Below are positions 26,341 to 36,143 of a stretch of 64,000 nucleotides of DNA, piece after piece. The notes below the pieces were generated by a model. That model saw only the letters and a list, made by a program, of their open reading frames with translations. It had not been told where the DNA came from and made no database searches. Location: positions 2,790,001 to 2,854,000 of the forward strand of contig NZ_AP031496.1 in assembly GCF_042850945.1 (NCBI RefSeq), given 5' to 3'. The position numbers and the translations under genes were made by a program. The stretch's first letter is position 1; every line of letters begins with the position of its first letter. The stretch is from Halioxenophilus aromaticivorans. GTDB taxonomy: Bacteria > Pseudomonadota > Gammaproteobacteria > Pseudomonadales > Cellvibrionaceae.

Positions 26341-27846
26341 TTGGCTATTAAAGTTCAAGGTCATGTTATTAATGGCGAGCATAAGGCGCAGCAATCGAGC
26401 GCCTATATTGATGTTATCAATCCTGCCAATGGCGAAATCGTAGCGCAAACCACTGCCGGTACAGCAGAAGAGGTTGACAAAGCCGTGGCAGCCGCCAAGG
26501 CCGCCTTTCCGGGGTGGCGTTCAACCCCTGCCAGTGAACGGGCTGCGTTGATTGCCCGTATAGCCCTGGTGTTGGGGGCCAATCTGGAGGAGCTTATAGA
26601 ACTGGAGTGTAGCTGTACCGGTATTTTGGCGTCTCGCATGGCCTCATTTGATGTGCCGGCATTGATGCAAATCATACAAACCTTTGCGGAAAATCTCGAA
26701 GATTATCCGTTTGTGGAATACCCGCCAGTTCGTACCCTGCCAGAAGCTCATGACGTTAAGGTTTTTAAAGAGCCCCTGGGCGTTTGTGGTCTGATTTCTC
26801 CCTGGAATGCGCCACTGTTTGTGACCTTTGTCAAAATGATACCGGCCCTTGCCGCGGGCAATACGGTCGTAATTAAACCGTCTGAAAGCTCTTCTGTAGC
26901 AATAGTTCGGGTAGCTGAGTTGCTGCAAAGTATCCTGCCGCCGGGTGTTGTCAACGTCGTAACCGGTTATGGCCGCGAGGCTGGTGCCGCGCTGGTGGCG
27001 CACCCGGATGTGGCGAAAATATCCTTTACGGGCTCCACTAACACAGGTCGCATGATTCAAAGAACGGCCGCCGATACCATGAAGCGTGTGACCCTGGAAT
27101 TGGGTGGCAAGGGCGCGGGTATTGCGTTGCCGGATGCGCCAATTGAATTAACGGCGCGCGGTGCAACGTTTGCGTTTTTGTTTCATGCCGGACAGGTGTG
27201 TATCTCCGGTACGCGCCTGTTTATTCATGAATCCATTCACGATCAGTTGGTTGCGCGTATGGTGGAGTTGGCTGCAGCTCTCAAGCCTGGTAGTCAATTT
27301 GATCCGCAAACGACCCTCGCGCCAATGGCTTTTAAGACGCACTATGATCGAGTGATGGGCTATATCGACTCGGCAAAAGAGCAGGGCGCCACGCTGGTTT
27401 GCGGTGGCGAGCCAATGGTGGTTCCTGATGCGCCTGAATCTCTGTTTATTCAACCCACGATTTTCACCGATGTCACCGACGATATGCGCATCTATCGAGA
27501 AGAGATCTTTGGACCGGTCCTGTCGGTCATCAAATACAGCGATGTGGATGATGCCATACGCATGGCCAACGATAGTTGCTATGGTTTGTCGGCGGGGGTT
27601 TGGAGCGGCGACCCCATCGCTGCGCAGTCAATCGCTCGGCAGTTGGAGGCGGGTACCGTCTGGGTCAACGAATGGCATGCGCTTACCGGGGATGTGTCAT
27701 TTGGTGGCATGAAGCAGAGCGGCTACGGCCGGGAAATCAATATGGCATCAATTGAGTCCTACTTGGAAAGTAAAACCTATTTGACCAGTTTTGAGACCGA
27801 TCCTGCGGCCAAAGCCCTGCAGGGGCTGTTGCACCAAGCGGTCTAA
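26341..27846 (+). CDS. NAD(P)-dependent aldehyde dehydrogenase
   Basis: A 501-residue ALDH-superfamily enzyme. The TTG start is chosen because TGGAGG lies about eight bases upstream and the product aligns from AIKVQGHVINGEH. Active-site residues are visible: Asn156 in ISPWNAPLF, Glu253 in TLELGGKGAG and Cys287 in HAGQVCISG. It precedes the iron-type alcohol dehydrogenase by 45 bases, so the two would oxidise an alcohol to an acid ready for CoA activation by the synthetase at 30401. Confidence 0.92.
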   Translation: MAIKVQGHVINGEHKAQQSSAYIDVINPANGEIVAQTTAGTAEEVDKAVAAAKAAFPGWRSTPASERAALIARIALVLGANLEELIELECSCTGILASRMASFDVPALMQIIQTFAENLEDYPFVEYPPVRTLPEAHDVKVFKEPLGVCGLISPWNAPLFVTFVKMIPALAAGNTVVIKPSESSSVAIVRVAELLQSILPPGVVNVVTGYGREAGAALVAHPDVAKISFTGSTNTGRMIQRTAADTMKRVTLELGGKGAGIALPDAPIELTARGATFAFLFHAGQVCISGTRLFIHESIHDQLVARMVELAAALKPGSQFDPQTTLAPMAFKTHYDRVMGYIDSAKEQGATLVCGGEPMVVPDAPESLFIQPTIFTDVTDDMRIYREEIFGPVLSVIKYSDVDDAIRMANDSCYGLSAGVWSGDPIAAQSIARQLEAGTVWVNEWHALTGDVSFGGMKQSGYGREINMASIESYLESKTYLTSFETDPAAKALQGLLHQAV

Positions 27847-27891
27847 ACAGCACGTCAACAGAGATAGAGAAAATTCAGAAAGGAAATTAAC

Positions 27892-29088
27892 ATGTCAGAT
27901 TCAGGTGCTTTTCAATATTGGCAGCGTTCGATAATTCACGCTGGTCCAGGTACGGTGATTCGCCTGCCCAATCTTTTCGCCGGTTTGGGTGGCAGACGAG
28001 TGGCGCTGATCAGTGACAAGGGGCTGAAAGATGTTGGCCTGGTGGATAAGGTTGCCGAGCTGTTTACTGGAGATGAAGTTCCGGGAGCGCCAAAACTGGT
28101 AGCCACTTTCACCGATATCGCCCCGGATGCAGAGTCGAGCTGTATTAATCGGGCGCTTGCCGTGGTGCGTGAAAGCGCGGCCGACTGCCTGTTGGCGGTG
28201 GGTGGCGGCAGTGTGCTCGACAGTGTAAAAATGATCAAGCTGGCGATGTACAAGCAGGTGGGTGATATTCAGGAATTGATAAAGTCACCGGTACTTTCAA
28301 TGAAGTGGCCGGAGGTGCAGCATATGGGGGTTCCTCATATTGCGGTACCCACCACGGCTGGTACAGGGGCGGAAATCACCAATGGCGCCGTAATCTACAA
28401 TCAGGCTCTGGGTATCAAACACCTTATCCTTTCTGAGTTTTTAGAAGCGGATATCGCAGTATTGGATGCGCACATGACCACTGGGCTGCCACCCATGTTG
28501 ACTGCGGCGACCGGTATGGATGCACTGACTCACGCCGTGGAGACCATTGCCCATGTAAGGGTCAATGACTTTGCCTTGGCTCACGCTGTTACTAGTGCCA
28601 AGGTCATTCTGGAGAATCTGCCCAAGGCGGTTGCTAGCGGTCGGGACCTGCTGGCACGTCAGCATATGCTCAATGCCAGTGCGATGGCGTGTAACTCTGT
28701 GGTAGCTGATTTTGGTGCCTCTCCCGTACACAATTTTTCCCACGCTTTTGGTGCGTTATTCCATATACATCACGGTGAGGCCAACGGGGTATTACTGCCT
28801 ACAGTGATGGAAGCTATGCCTGAATTCTACGCGCCGGTTGCCGATAGATTAAAGGATGTGTTTGCTGTTGATGGCACTGATGCCGAAGCCGTGGTCTTGG
28901 CTGCCGCGACGAAAATCCGCGAACTGCTGGATCGAATTGGCCATCCGCAGGACTTCAAACGACATACGATTGCGGAATCGTCACTGTTGAGTATTGTTCA
29001 TGCCGTGTCACATGATCCGCTGGCGGCGCTCTATCCTGTGGCCGTTGATCATATCGAGGTTATTGCCCGCAAGGCGTGTGGCTGGTAA
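27892..29088 (+). CDS. Iron-type (group III) alcohol dehydrogenase
   Basis: A 398-residue enzyme of the iron-containing alcohol dehydrogenase family. It has the NAD-binding GGGSVLDSVK and the family signature PTTAGTGAE. Metal ligands lie in DALTHAVE, and HNFSHAFGALFHIHHGEA contributes histidines. AGGA lies upstream of the ATG. It is probably co-transcribed with the aldehyde dehydrogenase and would convert a primary alcohol to the aldehyde, or the reverse. The exact substrate is not evident. Confidence 0.92.
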   Translation: MSDSGAFQYWQRSIIHAGPGTVIRLPNLFAGLGGRRVALISDKGLKDVGLVDKVAELFTGDEVPGAPKLVATFTDIAPDAESSCINRALAVVRESAADCLLAVGGGSVLDSVKMIKLAMYKQVGDIQELIKSPVLSMKWPEVQHMGVPHIAVPTTAGTGAEITNGAVIYNQALGIKHLILSEFLEADIAVLDAHMTTGLPPMLTAATGMDALTHAVETIAHVRVNDFALAHAVTSAKVILENLPKAVASGRDLLARQHMLNASAMACNSVVADFGASPVHNFSHAFGALFHIHHGEANGVLLPTVMEAMPEFYAPVADRLKDVFAVDGTDAEAVVLAAATKIRELLDRIGHPQDFKRHTIAESSLLSIVHAVSHDPLAALYPVAVDHIEVIARKACGW

Positions 29089-29135
29089 TCCAGAGGCTGG
29101 CGACCATAGCTCCTGGTATTGAGGAGTGTTTGTGT

Positions 29136-30158
29136 CTAATCGCCCTCCAATTGATCGCGGTATTGCGTGGGCGAGACACCGGTCCAGCGACGAAAAGCAC
29201 GAGCGAAGTTGCTGGTGTCGGTAAATCCCAGTAGAAAAGCGATTTCACTGAAGCTGACGTTTTTCTGTTCGATATATTGTTTGGCCAGGTTAGAGCGCAG
29301 GTTTTCCAGAATTTCCTGGTAGCTGGTGTTTTTCTGCTCCAGCTTGTTGTGTAACTTGCGTTGGCTGATATGCAGCAGTGAGGCGATGCGATCTTTACTG
29401 CATTCTCCAGTCGGCAGTAGCTCAATAACCTTGGCTTCAACCTGGCGCACAATGTCTTCGCGGTCCAGTCGTGCCAGGTATTCGATTACTACTTCATCAT
29501 TGCGCCTGGCCAGATCCGAGTTGCCCGAAGGCAGGTGTGCAAGCATATCTTCTTTCGCAAAGTAAATGGTATTTGTTGGAGCTGAAAAGATCACTGGGGC
29601 ACGAAAAAAACGCTCAAAATCCTCGGCATGGGATTCCGGTGCGGGACGTTCAAGCTCTACCTTTAATGGAGTAAAATCCGGTCGATAGATGCTGCGGCAC
29701 ATGTGAACAATCGCACCGATCCAGCCGTCCAGGCTTTCAATGCTCGCCTTTGGATTGATCAGTTCAATCACCAGCCGATAGTGCTCCTCATCCTCATGCA
29801 GATAATGTTTGGCGTTTTCGCTTAGCAAACGGAAGTAGTGAACCAAGCGCAGACAAAAGTCGTACAGGCTGCTGCTTGAGTAGAGCGAGAAGCCCAGGGC
29901 ATGAAAGTGCGCTGGTTGGAAATTGCATGCCACTTGCAAGCCAAAGCTGGGATTGCCTGTTGTCTTAACTGCTAATTGCATCAGGTGGAATATTTTGTGG
30001 GCTTCGACCCGGCAGCTGGGGTCTGATGTCGACTGGTAGGGTATATCGGCCTCTTTGAACAGCAATGCACTGTTTTTACCCTGCATTTCAAGAGTCATGG
30101 CAATGGCATTGGCCCAGCCCACTGCGGTTCGGGGTTCGCTTTGGCTGTCTTTTTCCAT
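29136..30158 (-). CDS. AraC-family transcriptional regulator
   Basis: A 340-residue regulator with an N-terminal arabinose-binding-type (OruR/ArgR-like) effector domain up to about 200 and a C-terminal AraC double helix-turn-helix at about 235-335 (SKDRIASLLHISQRKLHNKL, then FSEIAFLLGFTDTSNFARAF, then RWTGVSPTQYR). It is convergent to the alcohol dehydrogenase gene and divergent from the acyl-CoA synthetase gene, with 240 bases between, and is the best candidate controller of both catabolic halves. Confidence 0.92.
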   Translation of the reverse strand: MEKDSQSEPRTAVGWANAIAMTLEMQGKNSALLFKEADIPYQSTSDPSCRVEAHKIFHLMQLAVKTTGNPSFGLQVACNFQPAHFHALGFSLYSSSSLYDFCLRLVHYFRLLSENAKHYLHEDEEHYRLVIELINPKASIESLDGWIGAIVHMCRSIYRPDFTPLKVELERPAPESHAEDFERFFRAPVIFSAPTNTIYFAKEDMLAHLPSGNSDLARRNDEVVIEYLARLDREDIVRQVEAKVIELLPTGECSKDRIASLLHISQRKLHNKLEQKNTSYQEILENLRSNLAKQYIEQKNVSFSEIAFLLGFTDTSNFARAFRRWTGVSPTQYRDQLEGD

Positions 30159-30400
30159 GGAAAATTCTACTTAATATGATAAATGTTTTTTGAGTCTTTA
30201 TAACCCTTTCTTGTCTTTCTAAGAGCGGCGCTATAGCCGTTCAGAAAGCGCCAATGATTACCTTGATATCGCCGATACCGAAACTATGAGGAGGCGGGTC
30301 ATATAGACTCTATTTTAGCACGATATGACCTGCGATCTAGTGCCTGGAGTGGCTACTATGTATAGCACAAAGACAACAGGCTATGACGAGAGTGTTGCAG

Positions 30401-31975
30401 ATGAAGATAAATTTTAGTAATCAATTTCAGGCTCTGTCGGATCGATACGGCGAATGCGAAGCCCTGGTCAATGTCGAGCGCAACCGCCGCTTTACCTTTG
30501 CCGAGTTGCACCGCATCTCCAATCAGATTGTTAATATGCTCCGTGACACGCTTGGCCTGAAAGCCGGTGACCGCTTTGTCAATATTCTTGAAAACGACAA
30601 TATGGCCCTGCTGAATGCTCCCACCATCCTTAAGGGGGATATTACTGGCGCCTTTACCAATTTTCGTGACTCCCTTGAAGAGCATACCTGGCAAGTTGAC
30701 TTTGCCAAGCCAAAAGTGGTCTTCATTGAAAATTCACTGATTGACAGCCACTACGCCATGTTGCGTGAAAAGCAGATCACCGTGATTTGTATGGACCCCA
30801 TTGATCAGCCAAAAGAGGGCTTGTTCTATTTTTGGGAGCTCGTTGAGGCCGCCTCATCGGAAAACCCCAATATTGAAATCGATGACCGAGAGCATCCCCT
30901 TTTAATACGGTTTACCGGTGGAACAACCGGTAAGGGTAAGCCGGCGCTTTATTGTGCGGATAACTGGTTTGGTCTGCGCGATGGTATCTATGCGCTGGAT
31001 GAGAGTGACTGGAACACCAAGTCGCGTATGTTGCATTTGGCACCTATCAGCCATGGCAGTGGTATGTTTGTGGTGCCTGTGTTTTTTGCTGGCGGTTGCA
31101 ATATCACTCTGAACGAACCGGATCTTGCTCAGTACTGCCAGGTCATCGAGCGTGAACAGGTGACCCACGCTATGATGGTTCCCACACTTCTCTACCGCTT
31201 GCTGGAATTGCCGGAGGCACGGTATTCAGACTTGTCCTCTCTGCAAAATATGTTTTATGGCGCCGCCCCTATGAGCCCGTCCAAGCTGAAACACCTGCAG
31301 GAACAGTTTGGCAATATATTTATTCAGGTGTATGGCTCTACGGAGCATTTTTGTCTGGCTCTGTCGCTGAGTAAAGCCGATCACTGTGTCGATACTCAAA
31401 CGGAAAACCGATTGGCCTCTGCTGGCCGTATCACCGCCGGTGTCGAAGTGGTGGTAATGGATGAAGAGGGCAACCCTGTGCCTAAAGGTCAACTGGGCGA
31501 GTTCTGGTTACGCTCTCGCGGCACTTGTCTTGGGTACTTGGATAATCCTGAGAAAACTGCCGAAGAGTTCTGCAACGGTTATTGGAAGTCCGGTGATATG
31601 GGCTATATCGATGAACAGGGTTTTGCCTTCATCGTCGATCGCAAGAAAGACATGATTATTTCCGGTGGTTTTAACATTTACGCGACTGAGGTGGAAGCGG
31701 TGATCAATGCCCACGAAGCGGTATTGATGTCGGCCGTCGTCGGGGTTCCCCATGAGGATTGGGGTGAGGCGGTTCATGCCGAAGTGATGTTGTGTGACGG
31801 TAAGACGCTGGATAAGAAGGAATTAATCTCCTTGGTGAAGGATACCCTAGGTAGTTACAAGGCTCCCAAGGCGGTAACGGTCGTCGACCAATTACCCGTG
31901 AGTGCGGTTGGCAAGGTACTGCGCAAAGATGTGCGTCAAAAGTACTGGCAGGATGTCGAGCGCCAAGTAGGCTGA
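30401..31975 (+). CDS. Acyl-CoA synthetase (AMP-forming)
   Basis: About 524 residues from the ATG at 30401; an ATG at 30383 is in frame and also possible. It belongs to the ANL superfamily: the P-loop IRFTGGTTGKGKP, the adenine-binding VYGSTEHF, the hinge-region motif YWKSGDMGYID and the catalytic Lys in PVSAVGKVLRKD. It adenylates a carboxylic acid and transfers it to CoA, feeding the beta-oxidation genes that follow on the same strand. The substrate could be a fatty, isoprenoid or aromatic acid. Confidence 0.9.
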   Translation: MKINFSNQFQALSDRYGECEALVNVERNRRFTFAELHRISNQIVNMLRDTLGLKAGDRFVNILENDNMALLNAPTILKGDITGAFTNFRDSLEEHTWQVDFAKPKVVFIENSLIDSHYAMLREKQITVICMDPIDQPKEGLFYFWELVEAASSENPNIEIDDREHPLLIRFTGGTTGKGKPALYCADNWFGLRDGIYALDESDWNTKSRMLHLAPISHGSGMFVVPVFFAGGCNITLNEPDLAQYCQVIEREQVTHAMMVPTLLYRLLELPEARYSDLSSLQNMFYGAAPMSPSKLKHLQEQFGNIFIQVYGSTEHFCLALSLSKADHCVDTQTENRLASAGRITAGVEVVVMDEEGNPVPKGQLGEFWLRSRGTCLGYLDNPEKTAEEFCNGYWKSGDMGYIDEQGFAFIVDRKKDMIISGGFNIYATEVEAVINAHEAVLMSAVVGVPHEDWGEAVHAEVMLCDGKTLDKKELISLVKDTLGSYKAPKAVTVVDQLPVSAVGKVLRKDVRQKYWQDVERQVG

Positions 31976-32006
31976 AAGTAGTTGAAATTATTGAGGAAAT
32001 AAACAC

Positions 32007-32795
32007 ATGAGTGAAGCTGCACTATTAATAGAAATGCGCGGCCCGGTTTCCTGGTTAACCATGAACCGGCCGGAAGCCATGAACGCAATTAACCTGGACA
32101 TGATCGCGCTCTATGAAAAGTACCTGTCGGAAATCGCCGCCGACGACAGTGTGCGTGTGTTGGTGATCACAGGTGCAGGACGCGCATTTTGTGCGGGTAT
32201 GGACTTGAAACAAGTACTGGAGAGCAGTAATGTCCCCGCCGGGGAAAAAGATATTCTCGACCGTCTGTGCGAAAACGTATTGGGGCCGCTACGGGATTTC
32301 CCCAAGCCGGTGATTGCCTCGCTCAACGGCATGACCATGGCTGGAGGCCTGGAAACAGCCATGTGTGCCGATATTGTGGTGGCTGCCGAGTGCGCCAGAA
32401 TCGGCGATGCCCACGCCAATTTCGGCGTTTATCCCGGTGCCGGTGGCGTGGCTGTACTGCCGCGGTTGGTGCCGCTCAATGTCGCCAAGTACCTGTTGTT
32501 GACCGGTCGCACACTGACGGCCACCCAAATGCAACACTACGGTTTTGTGAACGAAGTTGTCGCCGACGAGGCGCTGATCGACGAAACCCAGGCCCTGGCT
32601 GAGCATATTTCGGGCAACAGCCCACTGGCCATGCGACGCATGAAGGAAGTGGCCAATAACGCCAATGACGCTAGTCGCGATGCTGCCCTGCAGCACGAGC
32701 AGGTTGTGTTTCGCAAGCACCTGCGTTCGTGGGACTTGCAGGAGGGTATTGCGGCCTTTGGCGAGAAGCGCAAGCCGCAGTTCCGCGGGAGCTGA
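32007..32795 (+). CDS. Enoyl-CoA hydratase/isomerase family protein
   Basis: A 262-residue crotonase-fold enzyme. It shows the CoA-binding oxyanion-hole signatures GRAFCAGMDLKQ and LNGMTMAGGLETAMCADIV. GAGGAAA precedes the ATG. It follows the acyl-CoA synthetase by 31 bases and precedes a thiolase, consistent with the hydration step of the beta-oxidation encoded here. Confidence 0.92.
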   Translation: MSEAALLIEMRGPVSWLTMNRPEAMNAINLDMIALYEKYLSEIAADDSVRVLVITGAGRAFCAGMDLKQVLESSNVPAGEKDILDRLCENVLGPLRDFPKPVIASLNGMTMAGGLETAMCADIVVAAECARIGDAHANFGVYPGAGGVAVLPRLVPLNVAKYLLLTGRTLTATQMQHYGFVNEVVADEALIDETQALAEHISGNSPLAMRRMKEVANNANDASRDAALQHEQVVFRKHLRSWDLQEGIAAFGEKRKPQFRGS

Positions 32796-32846
32796 GTCAG
32801 GCCGATCCATTGGCAGTAATTGATTGATAGTAACTGGGAAGAAATT

Positions 32847-34085
32847 ATGAGCGACATTTATATTGCCGGTGTCGGTATGAGCAAATTTGGCCGCCACCTC
32901 GAACGCAGCTATCACGACCTGACCCGCGAAGCGGTGGAACTGGCATTAAGCGATGCCGGCGCTGACAAGCGCGATATCGCCCAGGCGTATTTTGGCTCCT
33001 GCGTGATTGGCTTTATGCAGGACCAGCACATGGTCCCCGGGCAGATCGCACTGCGCTCCATGGGCTTTGAAGGCGTCCCCATTTTTAACGTGGAAGGCGC
33101 CTGCGCTTCGGCCAGCTCCGCCATGCATCTCGCGGCTCAAGCCATTCGTGCCGGAGACTGCGACATCGCCATTGCGGTGGGCACCGAGAAGATGAACAGC
33201 CCGGACAAGGCCAAGATGTTTGCGGCCTTTGACTCCGCCTGGGATGTATCCTGCGCGGAGGCCAATCGCGAACAGCTGGTCAAAATGGGTGAAGGAGTCA
33301 TCCCGCCCGAGGGCTCTCAGTCCCCTAAACCCTACAGCATGTTTATGGATGTCTACGCGGCTTTCTGTCGTCAGCACATGAAAACCTTCGGCACCACGCA
33401 GCGTCAGATCGCCGCCGTGTCCGCTAAAAACCACGCGCACTCCGTACACAACCCGCTATCGCAATATCAGGTGGCCTACACCACTGATGAGGTGATGGCC
33501 GCGGCCCCTATTACATATCCGTTGACGCTGCCCATGTGCGCGCCCATCTCCGACGGCTCGGCAGCTGCAGTTCTTTGTAACACTGAAGGCCTGAAGCGCT
33601 TGCAAGGTGATGACAGCCGCGCCGTGCGCCTGCTGAGCAGCGCGGTGCGCTCCGGCACCACGCGGGATGTCAGTGATTACCGAAACCACATCACCGCCCT
33701 GGCGGCGGCGCAGGCCTACGAAAAAGCCGGGGTCAGTCCTGCAGATGTGGACCTGGCGGAAGTGCACGATGCCACAGCCATGGGTGAGATTATTCAAGCC
33801 GAAAACCTGCTGCTGGTGCCCTTTGGTGAGGCCGGCCCGGCGGCTGAGAATGGCGAATTTACTATCGGCGGTCGCGTGCCCATAAATACCTCCGGTGGTC
33901 TCGAATCCAAGGGCCACCCTATAGGTGCCACAGGGCTGGGGCAAGTCCATGAATTGGTGACTCAGCTACGCGGTGAAGCCGGTGCCCGCCAGGTGGAGGG
34001 CGCCAAGGTGGCGATTCAGGAAAACGGTGGTGGTATCTTCGGTGTGGAAGAGGCGACCGCAGTGATTAGTATTCTAGCGAAGTAA
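32847..34085 (+). CDS. SCP2-type thiolase / lipid-transfer thiolase
   Basis: About 412 residues from the ATG at 32847, with GGGAAG upstream; a TTG at 32820 opens the frame but gives a poor N-terminus. The thiolase fold is shown by VEGACASASSAMHLAAQ with the nucleophilic Cys, LAEVHDATAMGEI, and SKGHPIGATGLGQ with the active-site His. The C-terminal Cys-His region is shorter than in classic thiolases, as in the SCP2/sterol-carrier class. It would cleave the 3-ketoacyl-CoA, and the SCP2 class suits branched chains. Confidence 0.9.
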   Translation: MSDIYIAGVGMSKFGRHLERSYHDLTREAVELALSDAGADKRDIAQAYFGSCVIGFMQDQHMVPGQIALRSMGFEGVPIFNVEGACASASSAMHLAAQAIRAGDCDIAIAVGTEKMNSPDKAKMFAAFDSAWDVSCAEANREQLVKMGEGVIPPEGSQSPKPYSMFMDVYAAFCRQHMKTFGTTQRQIAAVSAKNHAHSVHNPLSQYQVAYTTDEVMAAAPITYPLTLPMCAPISDGSAAAVLCNTEGLKRLQGDDSRAVRLLSSAVRSGTTRDVSDYRNHITALAAAQAYEKAGVSPADVDLAEVHDATAMGEIIQAENLLLVPFGEAGPAAENGEFTIGGRVPINTSGGLESKGHPIGATGLGQVHELVTQLRGEAGARQVEGAKVAIQENGGGIFGVEEATAVISILAK

Positions 34086-34100
34086 TATCGGGAGGTAACA

Positions 34101-35246
34101 ATGAATTTTACCCTGAGTGAAGAACAAAAGATGGTGCTGGAGAGCCTGCGTAAGTTTCTGGATGCTGAAATTGAGCCGGCTTTTCGTGCCCACGGTGAAG
34201 GGTTTATTCCCCGTGAGAAAATGCAGCGCTGGACGCAACAGTTATCGGAATACGGATTGATTAAGGCGCCTCATGCCGAGGAGTGGGGCGGCTTCGGCAT
34301 GGACTGGCTGACGCACCTGATGGTGTTCGAAGAAGTGGCCTATACCTCATTGGATATCGCTATTCCCGGCTTTATCAATTGTGTCGGTGCCGAGCTGTTG
34401 AGCCAACTGGGCTCAGAGGAACTCAAGCGCAAGTATCTGCCTGATTTGATCTCTGGTGACAAGTTTATTTCGATGGGTATTTCCGAACCCGATGTGGGCT
34501 CTGATGTGGCCGCGGTAAAAACCCGCGCGGTTCGCGATGGCGATCACTGGGTGATCAACGGCGAAAAGACCTGGATCACTAATGGTGAATATTCTGATGT
34601 CTTTGTCTGTACCTGTAAAACCGGTGAAGGCGAAGTCAGCCACATCCTCATCGATCGTGAAGAGCACGGCTACGATGTTATGGGCATCAAGAAACTGGCG
34701 CTCAATGGTCAGTCTACTGCGCAGGTGTTCCTCTCTGATGTACGTGTGCCAGTGAGCAATACTCTGGGCGAGCTTGGCGCGGGCTTGAAAAATACCCTGA
34801 AGCTCTTTGAATATGCCCGTTGTCATATGGCCATGTGGGGTGTCGGTGTTGCCCGTCGCGCCATGGATGAATCCATTAAGTACTCCCAGGAACGCTCACA
34901 GCATAGTAAGCCGATCGCCGGGCACCAGTTGATTGCCGATAAGATTGCGACCATGGCCACGCATATCGATGCAGCTCGTCTTCTAACTCATCGGGCGATG
35001 GAAATGGTGCAAAGCGGAGCGCGCGCCGATAAAGAGTGCTCCATGGCTAAGTGGTACGGTACTGAAATAGCGGTCACTGCGGCCCGAGATGCCGTGGAGA
35101 TCCATGGCGGAAACGGTGTTACCAAGGAGTTTGTGGTTGAGCGCCTGGCGCGTGAATCGATTATTAGCCCCATTCCCGATGGTACGACCGAAATTCAGAA
35201 ACTGTTGATTGCACGCTGTCTGACCGGTATTCAGGCATTTCGATAA
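34101..35246 (+). CDS. Acyl-CoA dehydrogenase
   Basis: A 381-residue FAD-dependent acyl-CoA dehydrogenase with the usual three-domain layout and the FAD/substrate signatures ISEPDVGSDVAAVKT, then WITNGEYSD, and near the end EIHGGNGVTKEF and DGTTEIQKLLIAR. AGGAGG-like GGGAGGTAAC precedes the ATG. It starts 15 bases after the thiolase stop. It would introduce the alpha-beta double bond before the hydratase step. Confidence 0.93.
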   Translation: MNFTLSEEQKMVLESLRKFLDAEIEPAFRAHGEGFIPREKMQRWTQQLSEYGLIKAPHAEEWGGFGMDWLTHLMVFEEVAYTSLDIAIPGFINCVGAELLSQLGSEELKRKYLPDLISGDKFISMGISEPDVGSDVAAVKTRAVRDGDHWVINGEKTWITNGEYSDVFVCTCKTGEGEVSHILIDREEHGYDVMGIKKLALNGQSTAQVFLSDVRVPVSNTLGELGAGLKNTLKLFEYARCHMAMWGVGVARRAMDESIKYSQERSQHSKPIAGHQLIADKIATMATHIDAARLLTHRAMEMVQSGARADKECSMAKWYGTEIAVTAARDAVEIHGGNGVTKEFVVERLARESIISPIPDGTTEIQKLLIARCLTGIQAFR

Positions 35247-35296
35247 TTATCTGAACAACAGAGTTTATTGAAACAAAATATATGTGAGATAAAACG

Positions 35297-36073
35297 ATGG
35301 ATTTAAAAGACAAAGTTGTTGTTATTACCGGTGGTGCTTCAGGTTTGGGGCAGGCGACTGCTAACTATATGGTCAGGGAGAAAGGTGCCAGGGTGGCTCT
35401 ATTTGATTTAAATGAAGAGGCGGGTGCGGCAACGGTAGCGGAGCTGGGCGACGATAACGCGATTTTCTGTCAGACCGATGTAACCTCTGAAGAAAGCATC
35501 GGTGCGGCGATTGCCGCGGTGATAGGCCAGTTCGGTGCCATTCATGCCAACATCAATGCAGCGGGTATCCCACTGCCATGCAAAATACTCGATAAAGAGG
35601 GCAAGGCCAGCAGCCTGAAGAAGTACGCCACGGTCATCAACGTTAACCTGTGTGGAGTGTTTAATGTGATGGCCAAGTGCGCAGAGCAGATCGCCAAGAA
35701 CGATCCCGATGTCAATGGCGAGCGTGGCGTCATTGTCAATATTTCTTCGGGAGCTGCGTATGAAGGGCAGATCGGCCAAAGTGCCTATAGCGGTTCCAAA
35801 GCCGGTGTCAATGGCATGAACATGCCGGCCGCCCGAGAGCTGGCTAATTACGGTATCAGGGTCAACTCCATCGCCCCGGGCTTGTTCGGCACCCCGATGG
35901 TTCAATCTCTGGATGAAAAAGTCCAGCAATCGTTAATCAATATGTGTGAAGCGCCAAAGCGTATGGGTGAGATGAATGAGTTTGCCCATACCTGTGCTTT
36001 CCTGATTGAAAATGGCTATATGAACGGTCGTGTGATTCGCTTGGATGCTGCAACGGTAATGCAGGCCAGCTAA
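35297..36073 (+). CDS. 3-hydroxyacyl-CoA dehydrogenase, HSD17B10-like SDR
   Basis: A 258-residue short-chain dehydrogenase with the NAD-binding ITGGASGLGQATA and the catalytic SxxxYxxxK in YSGSKAGVNGM (Ser preceding). The C-terminal region (IAPGLFGTPMVQSLDEKV, ending IRLDAATVMQAS) closely resembles HSD17B10-type 2-methyl-3-hydroxyacyl-CoA dehydrogenases. The operon position between acyl-CoA dehydrogenase and racemase fits the third beta-oxidation step, and HSD17B10 enzymes accept branched chains. Confidence 0.88.
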   Translation: MDLKDKVVVITGGASGLGQATANYMVREKGARVALFDLNEEAGAATVAELGDDNAIFCQTDVTSEESIGAAIAAVIGQFGAIHANINAAGIPLPCKILDKEGKASSLKKYATVINVNLCGVFNVMAKCAEQIAKNDPDVNGERGVIVNISSGAAYEGQIGQSAYSGSKAGVNGMNMPAARELANYGIRVNSIAPGLFGTPMVQSLDEKVQQSLINMCEAPKRMGEMNEFAHTCAFLIENGYMNGRVIRLDAATVMQAS

Positions 36074-36143
36074 TCAAGCGTTGTGAGTGAATGTTCGATG
36101 GCGATCTTCAGCGCTCGTCGTCAATGGTGAAAAGGAGACAATA